From contig OU696588.1 in the NCBI GenBank assembly GCA_916048095.2, forward strand, positions 3,131,501-3,195,500: a stretch of 64,000 nt of DNA, written 5' to 3'. A program made the translations under genes and the position numbers. This DNA is from Sacculina carcini (taxonomy: Eukaryota > Arthropoda > Thecostraca > Sacculinidae). The notes under the pieces were generated by a model that saw nothing but the letters and a program-made list of their open reading frames with translations, did no database searches and was not told the DNA's origin. This document shows positions 12,906 through 26,859 of the stretch, piece by piece. Within the stretch, counting starts at the first letter, position 1. Each line of letters begins with the position of its first letter.

Positions 12906-14021
12906 CGTACAGCGTTGTATCAACCGACCTTGAAACGCCGGCCATTATGAAAAACATTCAGGTCATACTGGCAGCCACTTCCGACTTCCCGCCACCAATC
13001 AGAACGATGATGTCATACCCGTTATGACGTCATACCCCTGTCATGATATGCTTGATATCGTAACAATTTAAGCCACAATGTAAGCGTCCGAAAATATATA
13101 ACAAGGAACATTAAGCAAATCTTAGCTTGACTTTAGTGGTAGCAAGCAATCACGGATTATACTTCGCAATAATGAATCCCTACCTACCTACTGACCTAGG
13201 TATTCCTACCTAATATCCAAGTAGGACTTGATATATTTCTATGGCTATGAACAACACAGTACAGTGTAAGCTTACATTGATACTCTGCACGTGTCACTGA
13301 TAGAATTCCAGCATGTCATTGACACACCACTAGCCTGCCTGAATAAGATAACTCTTATCATTGCGCCAAGTGGGCACGCGTTGCCATGACGACACAAGCA
13401 GCGAGCGCAAGTTGAGTTTAGTCAAAATGATTATCACAAACAAACACTGTCTGATAACAACGTGCATGCCAGACATATCGAGACGTTTAGATAGTGTATC
13501 AGCGAGCACACAACTCACTGCACTGGGAATTACACACGACGGACAGTGTTGAAATAGAGAGAGTGGGCGAGTGAAGTTGTACGACTGTCGATCGCTAATT
13601 GCCTGTGTGAGCACAGAGTTTCACATATGACATACTGCCGTGTAATTGGAGCTGACAGTTGAACCCAGATTGGAGCAGTCCTCTGTGTGTCACATGGCAG
13701 ATATGAGCTACGAGTGGACCTGACTGGGACTGCTAAGTGGAGCGGTACACGGGCACGATTCCTCATGTCACGTTATTATCGGACTAGTTGATGGTTTTCG
13801 AGGAGCCTGATGGATCAGCTCTCGCACGGTGCTCAACTCATTCAGTTGTTTGGTATCTAACCTGCTCGATCGGAACTGAACCGGGTCAACTATTCAAGAC
13901 AAGGGCATGAGGACAGTCTTAGAACCATCACATGAAAGCCTTGAAAGCAACCCGAGCGATACGACGGTCATACAGAGCCGGAACAAACCCCCGCATCCCC
14001 TGCCTGAAGGAAGCATGTGAT
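12906..14021. other. Anonymous intronic DNA
   Basis: No gene was found. It contains one perfect TGACGTCA octamer at 13025-13032 and a short CTAC-rich repeat near 13181-13215. Confidence 0.5.
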
Positions 14022-14227
14022 GAGGGCTCTCTTGCCTCACGCATGATATTGAAATTTATCACAAAGTAGCGCTTAAAAGTACCTTAAGTCCCCAGGAGAC
14101 CGAGGGGCTGCTCGTAACTGAAAATTCCCAACGTCGTATGCTTATAATAATGGTGTTGTATTTATAATGGGAGGCCAAATTATTGCCTTCGAGGGAAAGG
14201 AGGACATAAGACCTTACATCGACTCTG
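14022..14227 (-). mobile_element. hAT MITE fragment (CAGAGCCG family)
   Basis: Closely similar, in the same orientation, to the copy at 62076-62322. Shared landmarks are CTCACGCATGATATTGAAAT, a run around AAAAGTACC..AAGTCCCCAGGAGA, and TTATAATAATGGTG. Orientation is called relative to the copies at 28188 and 29621. The right end near 14227 retains only a CTCTG remnant of the terminal repeat and no clear TSD is visible. It lies 70 bp from the 5' splice site of USP-like exon 2. Confidence 0.75.
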
Positions 14228-14297
14228 GAACCAAACAACAGACAATAAAGAGTCTCGCACAACACTGACGCTGCTGGAATCAGCAAGGTCCACTGAC

Positions 14298-14390
14298 CTT
14301 CAGCGCGCAGAAAATGCAACATTCCCGCATGCACGCGTGGCTGGACAGCTCACGGAAACTCCTGCGGAATATGTCCAAGTGCCAAAGAAC
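14298..14390 (-). CDS. USP53/54-like: USP53/USP54-like protein, exon 2 (catalytic domain)
   Basis: A 93-nt, 31-codon phase-0 exon on the minus strand. Translation begins [15 protein letters not shown] and ends CIFCALK, nearly the same as the segment directly after the Cys box in vertebrate USP53/USP54 and insect echinus. A TG-rich tract ending in GTGCAG forms the acceptor (AG at 14391-14392), and AAG|GTCAGT forms the donor (GT at 14296-14297). Exon 1 ends in phase 0 with ...AAVQ, so the join ...AAVQ|VLWHL... reproduces the family sequence without a gap. The Cys pattern HAC...CCIFC is family-like, with CC where human paralogues have a single Cys. I found no exon 3 in 1-14297; in particular no reverse-strand codons fit the expected MDDAAE motif, so intron 2 probably continues past the left edge. 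Confidence 0.93.
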
Positions 14391-16618
14391 CTGCACATCA
14401 CAATCACAACAAACACAATGTTGATTAATTACCTCATAATGACAATTATCATTATAAATACATAATCCCCGACTACGTACAACATCAGGAGCATTTCCAA
14501 ACGAATTCGATATGTATTTAGTATGATTAGTATGACTATCGTTCTAATGGATTTATGATTACAATTAATCCAGTGGCTCTATACATCAGCACGACTAATT
14601 CAGCACTGAGATTCACTGCACCAAAAAAATTCGGCAAGTAAGAAACATGAAAAATGTCTCGCTGATTCACACGCTTTTGTTCGATGAAAGCAATATCTGA
14701 TCAGCATGACTTTCACTTTATTTCGCACATAATTCATCCGGAACAATTTCCACATGCAAACAAAAGCAACCAACATTTCACAACAAGCCGTCCACTTCAA
14801 AACAGACCGACAAATGTCACGAATTTGTCAAGGAAGCGCGTGAGAAACGACAATGCCATCTCACTTTACACAAGAAGAAAATTACTCCTCAATTCAGCAT
14901 CAAACATGCCCACACACACACACACACAGACGATCTTCCAGTAATTGAGAGGCGGTCGTTGCAATTTTCCTCATATCAACGTGCAAATGCACAATCGGTG
15001 TTGCGTGTGAGTGCAATAATTTTGCATTGCAACAACCGGAGCTGACTGGTTGTCGGCCTGAAGAAAGCACTCAGTCCGACAAGAACATCTTATTGAAATA
15101 ATCCTAGACAAAAACATACTGATATTATTGCACAAGATACAATACACGAAAGAGAAACGATATTTGAAAACATCACCTGATTTTAATCGAAACTTTCTAC
15201 ACAAGATACGACAAAGTTCAATATGACCCCCTACCACAGACAAGCATACAATACATAAACCTAGAACACGACGCAACACACACACACACACATAGACAGA
15301 CTAGTAGAAACGGGAACTCGGGAGATGAGCGCCTGAGATGACACGACGGCTTCCGTCGAGGCCTCGGGTCATCTCGTGGCCCATCATCACCACACCACTA
15401 CCATCACTACCACAACACAACCTCACTATCTACCTGTCACGCAACATAGCCACAACCCAGCAGTCATTCCGGCGAGAAAACCACTGTCCTGAGGCGTGTG
15501 TGTGTGTGTGTGTGTGTTCATCTCTGCCCCGTCCGCAGGGCAACTCTTGTAGCGCTCAACACACACACACACACACACACACAACTACGAGAGAAAAACA
15601 CACGCAGAGAAATCGCCGATGTGAAACAGTGGTTTCGTTGCCTCGATCAGCCGATTTTTCATCACTTTTATCTACCCCTCTCTCACATACACATACACAC
15701 ATGCACATTGGACGGCATAAGGCAAACTTTGTTCACACAATATAGAATTGTCAACAGCACGGACACAAGAGAAACGACAAATACAAACGGAGAGCTTGGA
15801 AAATCGTTTAGTCGTTGATGAGAACACAACAGGCTGAAATTCAGTCACAGACGCGAGCAAACGGCAGCAAAACAGACAGAACAGGTTATACAGGCAGATT
15901 TAAAAGCTGATGACATCACGAGCACCAAGTGAAAAGTATAAAATACACGCGCGCGCGTCAGCACGTAGTGGTTAGACAGTTGGAAACACCCGCGCTCATA
16001 CACCACACAATGCAGGAGCAATTTACACAATCCGTGCCGTGCATTCCCGAAGCCAGTAGAAAGTACGAAAGGCTGCCGACTTGTGGCCAGCCAACAACAA
16101 GCACTGGCATCACTGCATGATTGGTGTGCGTGTAATTATATGCACTTGCAATTATGAACCACCGGCCGGCCTCAGAAACAGTCAACGGCGGCGCCAGACG
16201 ACTGTCGGTTGTGGGGCACAAATAACCAAATACTATGAGATAATATCCGTTGAAACATTCAGGGAATAACACCAAATTGAAGCGACTCGCGAATGGTTGA
16301 ATCATTGGTGGGGTGGGGGGATGGATTCATGATCGGAGACAGTTTATAACTCCCCAATAGCTACTGCTTCGTTCCGCCACTGCCGACAGCACTCAGCAGG
16401 CATACACGCAGGTTGCTGGCTCCGTAAATGGCAGGCGTCAGCGCCGCGATGATGCTCTGCTAACCAACACCCCTCGATCAGTGCTTGTTACAAGCTGCCT
16501 GCTAATTAGGGGTGTGGGTAGCGTGAGCGAGTGAAGAGTGAGAGGAACACGGGATGGCATAAGAGTGAGGGGACCGTACAACTCCCGTGCTAAGTAGCAA
16601 GGCTGTTGAGACTTGTTT

Positions 16619-16654
<36 letters not shown>

Positions 16655-17222
16655 GGCAGCGGATATACGCAGAGTGACGAGACAAGGCGGCAAAAGCGAC
16701 GTGCTGCCGTGTAATCAAGCATCATATCGACACCAAATGAGCCTCCAATTCACCGCCAGCCATGCCATTACACCACCGTGTCAACCACAGTCACCTCGAC
16801 AACACGTGCTGCTCTAACGTTCACTTGTGGAAAAATGAACCGTTGCTCTAACACCCACGTGTGTCTGTATTTAGGTGTGGAAATTTGCCCCGTAGGTGTG
16901 ACGATCTATGGATGGAGCAGAGATGGGGAAAAGTAGCGGAGACAGTGTGTGTTTGACCGCACAAAACAAGCATGACCCAGTGACGGCGATGAAATGTGTA
17001 TGTATGCGTGTGTGTGCATGTATGTGTGTGTATATGTGTTAGAGAGAGACAGAGGTGATAAAGTCATAAAACATCCGGATGTGATGGTATCAATGGTGGA
17101 TGAACCACATCATTAGCACCACCACTCGCTCACTAATTTTCTGACATACAGACAGGCGGACCATTGAAATCAGTGATCAATTAAAACCCAGCAAGATATT
17201 GTAGTGGAATCACACACACACA

Positions 17223-17260
<38 letters not shown>

Positions 17261-18780
17261 ACAAGATGTATGCATTGAACGCACTGCACAATGTCATACA
17301 CACAAAACTTGATATCACCGAATCTAAACATCCAAGTAATATACAATTTGTCCAGCCAGTAGACATGCACATATGATCCGTATCATTTTCAATGTCCTCA
17401 TGTGATTTCGCATTCCAACTATGCCACACATTGACTAGCAATGAACACACACACACACACACACTAGGGCGACGCTATGACGGACAGTAAATATGGAACA
17501 CAACACGTCAAACATGTGCCAAACATGGCTAGCCAAAATATCGACCATTCATACCCGTTTGACAACATTGTCGTCATGAACAACGCCAACAACAGGCGCG
17601 TTATTGCCGAATCGCATACATTATGCATGTGAATATGCGATGGTGTGTGTGTGTGTGTGTGTGATGTTCTGCGGTCCCATAAAAGGACACTGCCTGCCTG
17701 CCTCTTTCTTTTTCTCCCTCCCTCTCTCTGTGTGTATCTGTGTATGCGTGTGCATAGCGAAAGAAAGAGGAGACGAGAAAGAAGAGCGGAGACGGGCTGT
17801 TTGAAAGTAGCCGCCGTCATTGATCCAGTGAACAGCTCAGACATTGTCAAACAAGAACGCCGCATAACACAAGCGCACGCACACACACACAGGAACGCAC
17901 ACACATAAAGAAAGTGAAAGAGAGCCGATGAGATTTCAATCACTCATGGATGATCAGCCACGAAGCTCGAGCGAATAGCCGAGAAATGGACAGATAAGAG
18001 AAGATAAAGTTCACCGATAGAAGATAAAGCAATCACCGATCGAATAACAAGAGAGGGATAGACTACAAAATCGACTCGATCCAACGTTCAATCAACTGAT
18101 AAGGGACACACACGCAGAGTAGAAAAACAACACCGCACTGTGGCAGACATCAAACATTCCGCCACAAAAACAGCACCACGTTCATCTAAACATGACCACC
18201 CTATTTATGTGCTCCAGATTCAACTACACACACACACACACATATATATTGAGCCATGCCCTGCATGAGAATGACCTCAACCCGGCGAAAATCTCTATTC
18301 CCAATTTTGCGTAAGAAATGTAGCACAGTGTGTGTGCGCGTGTTCAGTGGTAGTTCAATTGTCAAAGCGGCTCTACATACATACTCCTGTTTACCATGTA
18401 CCATTTACCATGTAAGCGCTTTGACGAAGCATGTACCATGTAAGCGTGTGGTACGCGGCAGTGAAGCGGGTATTATGAAACAACATGATGGATGTAAGCA
18501 GACGCACCAGCCTACCACTGACACACGCTAGAAAGTGGTGACGAAACAGACAGCTACCGTATGTGTGTGTATGTATGTGTGTATGTGGGGGTATGTGTGT
18601 GTGTGTGTATGTGTATACACAAGCGCAAGACAAAAAGCTGCTATCAATATTCGACCATCGATCACAAAACGTTTACACACACACACACACACACATCAAC
18701 AGAATAAAGCGGAAGCGAAGAAAAACCGAATAGCCACAAATCCATAAAACGAATATAAACTCAATGCTTAAACACGCACA

Positions 18781-18820
<40 letters not shown>

Positions 18821-19193
18821 TACACACTGCACACAACCTTCGCAACATAACACACAAACATACAAACACACATAGACAACAAGAAACAGTTTCAACATTA
18901 GCTTCCTCGTACTGCACAATAAGAACAAGTTTCCTTCGTGCATGTGTGTGTGATTGCAAGTGCCTTGCAAATGATTTTCTGCAATCAGCTTGTTGTTGCA
19001 TATCTGCATAGCTACGGCTGCCACATCGGGCAAAAATGTTGCACAGCCGCACAAATCAAGCGGCCACAAGCACACTCTGCAACAATGCAGCCACTCGACC
19101 CTGACTATTGATATTCCAGCAACACTCTGTATGTATGTCTGTGTGTGTGCGTGTGTGTGTGTACTTGCACGCACTTCATGTCGGCAGCACGGT
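14391..19193. repeat. Intronic microsatellite-rich stretch
   Basis: Tracts: (GT)n 15497-15518 facing (CA)n 15559-15584; (CA)n 16620-16652, 17211-17258 (interrupted), 17443-17464; (GT)n 17643-17662; (CA)n 18225-18242; (GT)n 18596-18608 facing (CA)n 18676-18694; (CA)n 18785-18818. Intervening sequence is anonymous, with no gene visible. Confidence 0.85.
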
Positions 19194-19236
19194 GATACGA
19201 GGGCCGATCAAAACATTTTTGATCAACCCTCGTATC
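19194..19236. repeat. Inverted repeat with 20-bp arms
   Basis: The arms are 19194-19213 and 19217-19236, complementary at 18 of 20 positions with a 3-nt spacer. The outer arm begins GATACGAGGG. A transcript of either strand could fold into a tight hairpin; no terminator or miRNA assignment is justified. Confidence 0.85.
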
Positions 19237-20881
19237 AACGAGTGAACATTATCGTAATGGCCAAGGCGAGAAATCATGCGTGAGAGGATCAGCTCTGTTG
19301 AATACCTCATCTAACTGTCCCACAACACACACACACACACACACACAAGCCGGCCGCTTTGACAGGCAGATGGGCAGTGTGATGCAAACACGACCTGCCC
19401 ACCCGACCTCTTTGCATGCACGATCATCTGACATCAAGGTCAGCGTGGTCATCACACATACACAGACACACACACACGTAATGCGGGTGACTGCATTCAT
19501 CATCACTAACACCGATGACCTTTGAAATAAAAACGCGAAAACACAAGGCAGAAAAGTCTCCATGGAAAATAAGAGAGTATTTCTTCGGGTCGGTCTTCTA
19601 TACTTTACGAGAAAAATTCCCCAGATATAGAATACCTTTTCTCCTAACCCGACAACTCTCATATATCGGCGATACACTGTATAAGCATATATAACTCAGT
19701 ATATAAGTGTCTGCCGCTCATAAGGCGATATATGAAGGCGCGCAAACATAAAAGTGACCTATGGTTAATCAACGTAAAAGACAATCGAGTGTATATACGT
19801 ATATTTAATTGAATCAGTTGCTTTAACAGCCATCTCTCTACTGTAATATACTGTCCATATGTAGCCTACAAGAGCCAACTGTAACTGCCACCGCTGACAC
19901 ACACACTTAAAGAGCACATAGGGAAAACCCAACGTGGTTTCACTTAATCGTAACCCTTCCCTACCCGGCACACATACACGTCAACACACACACAAGCACA
20001 TACGTAGTTGCAAGCACTTGTGCACATAAACACCAATGTACTAAGCACACGCACACACACACACATAGTCGAGTTGGAGTGACGTCAGTGGAGTGATTTA
20101 TCCCGGCGTTAACGAGTACCTTATGAGCTGCTCTGAGAGCCGCTACACCGGCCCGACCATTGTCGAGAAAACGACTCCAGAGCGCCACAATAGACTCAAC
20201 GGCAAATGTATTCACGTGCGTTTCCAACATACGCACACACACACACACACTAGCGTGTATACAGCATACACACAGGTACAATATGCCCTCCATTGCGCGT
20301 GGTGTGTGTTTCAATGGATACACAAATAAGCAACGAATATTGTTGTTTTCTTCTCAATAATTACACGTCTACACACAGCTTGCACCAACACACACATACA
20401 CACAATGGAGCGCATTGTGTGGTGGTTAGTTGGTGCGTGGGTATCAGTGGGGCGATTGGGTGAAGACACAATGCCTGAACAACATGGAGACCGCCAGGGT
20501 TAGCTGGGTTCAATACTCAAATTTATTAAAGCAGCACGTATATTACAGAGGGGTGAGCATCGAGCGAATGAAAATGTTGAATTGAATTGAATATACTACA
20601 AATTCCGTTGAAAAGCAAGAGTAACTCAAATTTCACCACAAAAACTTTGCCTTCTTTCGGCAGTGAGAATTCAGAGGTATTATGAGGAGAGACACAGGAA
20701 TGTTGGCATTTCATGAGAGACGAATGAAGAGAAAAAGGTTGAAATCCACTGTGTTCTACACACACACACACAAGTACAATGACATGACGTGTAAAGTGAT
20801 GGAACGCTGTGAAGGACGCTGGTGACTGTACGCAATGCCACCACGCTACACAAGTCCACTACACACATGCAATCACCCGTG

Positions 20882-20918
<37 letters not shown>

Positions 20919-21054
20919 CAAAACAGTCAGTGGCTGCCGACACATCGAAGCTGAATCGTGTGAAGCTTGTCACCACGACACTCAACGGAAGCGAAGCGCA
21001 TGACAGACGCACCATCGTCACCACTTTCCGCCCGAACACACCCATACAATGCGT

Positions 21055-21093
<39 letters not shown>

Positions 21094-22337
21094 GAGGCTG
21101 ATCATTGATCACAAATACATGGCGTTTTGTTTGTGACTGACTGCGTGAAAAAGAACGCCTCAATCGACAGCGACACACACACAAACATACAGATTGCGAG
21201 CTAAAGGCAGCGCTGAGATGAGCGAGTTCTAAGTGAAACCAGTGTAAAATTACAACCGCATATTCACTTCTTTATTACTTATTAATAGAATCTAACGCAT
21301 GTGGTTGATATGCAGATATATATAATGCATCGTGCTTGTAAATTAGAAAATTGACATGCATAGTGGAAATGAGCGTGTATGCGAGTGTTCTATTTTAAAT
21401 GGACATCAGCGAGGAGATTATCGACAGCGGAAGCACATGACCACACTGAACTAACGGAGCGACGATTATAACATTCAACCGATCATGAGATGTCCGTTTG
21501 TCTTCAATCAACAGAAAAACCGCACGATGAGCAACAACGCTATCAGAGGCGCGGAACATGCTCACTCACTCACTCACCAGATAAATGACGGAAGCGCCAT
21601 TGAATATCATGCACGTGAACATCATGCACGCATCATCCACTTGCGCTCCGGAAATATTAGGTTTTATATATAAAAAACAATGGATAAAAATAGACCGTAA
21701 TCATATATATAAATATATATCGGAAAACTGAGAGGCAAAAGTGTTATTCCGTGAGAAACTGCACCAGTGTGTTTGCTTGAAGTTTCATTGCGCTCACATG
21801 TGTGCGCGTGTGTGTGAGTGTGTATGTATGTGTGTTGCCCTGTATGTAATTAGTGCTGATAGTGCTGGTGCCCGCAGTATACGCGCCTAGGTAAATGCAT
21901 ATTCACTGACGTAGTTCCGCTCGGCCACAACACGTGGGAAACTCACACCACCAAACAAACATACACACACACACACACACACACACGACATGCGTATAAG
22001 CTGTGTGTGGGTAACCCCTCATAGTAATATCATCATATATACAGGTGAACGCGCCATTTCTGTGAAATCATACTTATATTGAAATTTGTCAAATTTGTAA
22101 AATTATATGCCAATCTAGGCCAATTTTATTTTCATCGCGTGTATAATAAAACAATCATAAATAACTGACACAAAATTAAGCTTAGATGATAGAATATAGC
22201 GATAGGCACTATGATACCGACCGCGCAAAAGTACGCCATTATCACTTATGTATGTATGTATGTATGTGTGTGCGTGTGTGCATGTATGTGTGATGATGAG
22301 CACAAGCAAAAACACGGACATGAATTTCATATCCAGA

Positions 22338-22356
22338 CGTGTGTATGTGTGTGTGT

Positions 22357-22424
<68 letters not shown>
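22338..22424 (+). repeat. (GT)n microsatellite, 87 bp
   Basis: A near-continuous GT tract broken by GTAT near its start and one CT at 22361-22362. The host transcript would read it as CA repeats. Confidence 0.95.
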
Positions 22425-22425
<1 letters not shown>

Positions 22426-23674
22426 GGTCCACACATCTACTGGAACATCACGAGCGTACCGAATCGCACACACTAGCGCTCCACGTACACTGCAATGTGT
22501 ATGTGTGTGTGCGTGTGTAAGTGCAGGACTGGTGTCCAGGTAGACTACAGGGGCTCCTCACAATGCTGGGACGATGCCCACACGACAGTGCTACATTACC
22601 GCGCCTCACACACACACACACACACACATACATACATAGACAGGCACGCAGACAGACAGACAGACGTGCCATAGGGGATGGTCGGCGACTATGCGGCAGA
22701 CACTCACAAAATGGCCGCCAAGACACACACACACACATACACATACATACACCCTGGACACGGCCAGAGGTCACGACGTCAAAAGCCACACACACCAGCA
22801 CGCATACACGAACGTGCGTGTGTACAAGAAGTACGCGCAGAAACCAATTGGCGCGTATTTGCGTGCAAGTATATGCATGCGAATATTACAACACTGATGC
22901 AGAATTATGTACGATCGAAAAGTACGTATTTTTGCACGCGTACTGTCTTGGTTATATACCATAATTGTACATGTATATGTGTATGTGTATATATGTGTGC
23001 ATGTATACGTTATGTATATGTGTATATTGCCACATCTCTGATCATGTTTACGCATCTCATCGTTCATGTATATTATTAATAGTTGACCATGCCTTTTAAA
23101 ACTGTTTTCGCTTTTTTTATTGTTATTGTTACATGCGATGAAAAAACATCAAATGGAGCAGTATGTTGTGTGTGGAATACAAATATATTCGCTAATAATG
23201 CGTATCTAGTACAGTAAATTCAAGCGATTGAAATACTCGTGGATCTGGAAGACATACTGGCAAATGATAGGATTGGTAAATAATTATTTGAACAGTCAAG
23301 CAAAGGGGGTATGGTGTCACATTCGATAATTCATCTGGTGTATGGAACCAGCAAAAGGTTAAGAACCCCTGCACTACAGTATACTACAGTCACTTCACAC
23401 AACTGATGTAGACTCGCCCACAACTACCCACCACATACAAACAATATACGAGCAAGTAAAAATTGCAGAAAAAATTTCACACCCAAGCGCAGACAGAAAT
23501 ATGCAACCTTTTCTTCACACAAAGAACAATGCACGAAGACAAATTACAAAAGGACTCCGACTACATTTATCGAGTTATTCTTGCATAAAATTACACCTTT
23601 CAGCGAGATGAGCATTGTGGCAAGGCAGACTCAAGCAATGAGGATTCTCTCCTTCACAGCTTGATCAACCATCT

Positions 23675-23710
<36 letters not shown>

Positions 23711-24031
23711 GTATTTCCGCGTCCTTCAAGCTGCAAACAACATTATTCTCAAACCAGCAATCCAAGCTTTGTTCATCAACGTTTTTCACAGGTCAACAAC
23801 GGGCAATCTCCGACATACACACACACACACACACACGCACACGCACTCGTGTAGTGTTTTCTTGCGCAAATGCTTCCGTGTGGATGCTGAGTGAAGAATG
23901 TGAAAACTTCGTGAAATGCTGCCAGCTGGCTAACACACACTCACACACACACAAACGTGAGCACGCGCGCACGGCGCGAACTCACTGTTGGATGCGTATT
24001 CAATTCAACCATTCAGAGCCGCAAACATAAT

Positions 24032-24032
<1 letters not shown>

Positions 24033-24088
<56 letters not shown>
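24033..24088 (+). repeat. (CA)28 microsatellite
   Basis: A perfect CA run of 56 bp. The minus-strand transcript would read it as a UG repeat. Confidence 0.96.
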
Positions 24089-24091
<3 letters not shown>

Positions 24092-24300
24092 AAGAGACAC
24101 ACGGACACTTCAAACGACAGCACACCGAAACTCGTGTGTGTAATAGCACGACGTCAACACACGCGATGGGAAAATATTACTTACACACACACACATACAT
24201 ACATGCATAGCAACACGCACACACCACTGGGAAAATTTCAATGCATAATTGACTTTGTCATTGTGTTTCCATTAAATTGCCATGATAAATTCGATTTTAG

Positions 24301-24465
24301 CAAGTATCCTGCGACAAGATATATACTACTGGAACCACACGGGAGCGTTTTCCCCAATTATGATGCCTTAGTGAGCTACCAGCAGGGAGAATCGTGTCGC
24401 AATCGTAACGGAACTGAACCGCGAACTGGCGAATATGCCACCACCACTACCGCCACAAGCAGCAG
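24301..24465 (+). other. Candidate plus-strand exon (weak)
   Basis: An open stretch of 165 nt bounded by a plausible acceptor (TCGATTTTAG, ending at 24300) and a CAG|GTAATT donor at 24466. The translation includes KYPATRYILLEPHGSVFPNY and a Thr/Ser-rich end. It is free of microsatellite and does not resemble any family I know. It is antisense to the USP-like gene, so it would need its own transcript. Chance splice-like motifs around an open frame are a serious alternative. Confidence 0.2.
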
Positions 24466-26821
24466 GTAATTCAATTAGCGACTGGCATCCGCTGGGAGTA
24501 AGTCACGTGCTATTCGACAGACAAACACAAACCTCAGCGAGATGAAGTCACGAGCGGTTGTCATGGCAACCATTGGCCGTAGTTATGTCGGAGATAAAAA
24601 CACACTCAACTAGCAGATATTTCTCGCGACCACATCAACCCAGGCACCACCTCATCGTTGTGTGGGTAATGGCGCGATAATCCTTCTGGGTTGGTGCCTC
24701 TGCACAACGTTTTTTATTTCATTTTACACGAATTAAAAAGAAACACTTGAGTGCGGCATAAAGCATAAGCTTGACAGCTGTAATCTAACCCAATACCTAG
24801 CAGAATTGAAGCTTTCCTATTATCATCTGCAATGAAAGCCAACACACTCTTTGTTGTCACACTGCAGCACTGTCTCAACAATCACACGTTATTGCACCCG
24901 TGATCATTGATCGAGTGACTCGGACCGCAAAAAATTGTCAGATTGCAAAAAATATTCCTGACATTTTATATAAAAATCGTGCATCGGTTACTCGCAAGTT
25001 GAATCAATGTAGCGTATCATCGCGCGCACGTGTGTGTGTGTGTGTGTTTGCAAGCGCGTGCGTGCGTATGACAGATTCAGTTCGGACACACCCAAGCTGA
25101 GCTGAAACGAAACAGCCGTCAATCACACGCATTCACCCATCACAAACACACACACACACACACACACTGGCTGTGAACAGTGGGGCTCCAGTTTTTCAAT
25201 TCACAATTCCCACCAACACCACCTCCCTCTGCCCAGACACTGACACTGACACACAAACACACACACCATCGCAATATGCCGCCGCAAGAACATGAATATG
25301 CATACGCCGATGATAATGCGACACCCTGAATGCCAAAACACACTGGCAAACAGGCAGAGTTCAGTGATGATGAACTGAGCGATGTGTTGGCGATATGGGA
25401 CGAGAAAAATGGGGTTGAATCGGTTAAAAGTGAGTTGTGTGCGTGTGTATGTGTGTTGTGTTCATCTGTGATAAAGTGTAGCAATAACGCAGAAATAATG
25501 GCCCATCAGAGCAGCCCAAAAAGCATGACTGTTGCATAAACTTGGAATACATCAAATATACTAAAAATATATTAAAACACATTATAATAAATTTAAATAC
25601 ATCGGTCACACACGAGATGTGTATCAAATATATAATGGTGTACATGTTGCAATGAAAAATATATACACTTTACTGCATTCTTGGCTAAACATTCATTAGC
25701 GTTGAATAACATTTAATTTTAATTTAGCGTTAAATAACATTCACAAGCGCTATAAATATTACACAAAAGCAAAGCTTGAAAACAACAACATTAATTCAGC
25801 ATAAAAGATTAAAACCATTAATTTTACAGACAAGTTTTTCTTGCATTTTTCGTAATTATATTCGCCCAAAAGTTACACGCTTTTGATAACCTACGCAATA
25901 ATAACTATTGCTATTACGGCTACACTTTCGCCATTCTAATTGAAAGCAGTGCAAAATATCAGAAATAAAAATATTCAATACCTCGACTGGTGCGGCCTAA
26001 TTTGAATGGCCTGTAATTTAGGAATTGGATCTTCTTAATGGACATGCAAATACTTAAATCAGGACACAAGCACAACAACTGATAATAAAACAACCTTGCT
26101 AACCTTCATTGCCTGAAGCATGGGCGACGATTTCAGGTTATTTGTCTTCATATCGAAGGCTGAAAATACGGTGTCGCACTCAAACTAAGTTATCGTCCAC
26201 GTTTGAAAGCCAAAAACGACCATTCTGAAAACTTGAGGCAGCCGGCAAAATGTGACGTCACACCCACAAAATAAAACCTTAACACATACACCACACACTG
26301 TCACATGTACACTGAACCAGGAAACATACACGCACACGCACACACACGTCCACCACCGAAGCAGCTCACGCACTGCCGAAACACGCGTGCACGCGCCGCC
26401 TCAGGAACGATACGAGCGCTCCTCTCACCTGGCCAATGTGCGATCTTGCTCTCACATACACACGCGCACACACACAAACATACACGCATTGTGGTGGTGA
26501 TCAAGTCGTTGTTTGCTGTAAAATCAAAGAATCCAAAATCGATATCTCATTTCGGATGATCCAGAGTTAGCGTTTTTTGTGCTCGCCAAAATAAGACACC
26601 GCCAAGTGCGCGTTACCTGCGTGTGCGCGTATACACCTGTGCGCCAGGAGAGTTTGGACGAGTCTATCATTCATTCCAGGGGTGGCCGAACGACGGCCAG
26701 TGCCTGAGGGCACTGTGTGTTGTGATTCTCCTCAAAAACAAGATGGAGGAGTCCTAAAGCGGGCAATATCCTGGGTCTCATAGCCCTGTCATATAACCTG
26801 CCAATGTTGTTTGTGTGTGTG

Positions 26822-26859
<38 letters not shown>

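Larger units (their letters stand above)
19237..24300. repeat. Intronic microsatellite-rich stretch
   Basis: Tracts: (CA)n 19325-19347, 20235-20250, 20883-20918; (GT)n 21055-21092; (CA)n 21963-21986; long interrupted (GT)n 22338-22424; (CA)n 22607-22628, 23676-23709, 23816-23836 and 24033-24088. A decayed hAT-like right terminus (AAAAGGTTAAGAACCCCTG) ends at 23371 without a visible partner. No gene. Confidence 0.85.

Noticed and set aside
23204..23371. Complete hAT MITE ending AAGAACCCCTG
   Set aside because: Only the right terminus is convincing. No inverted partner or matching 8-bp flank was found to the left.
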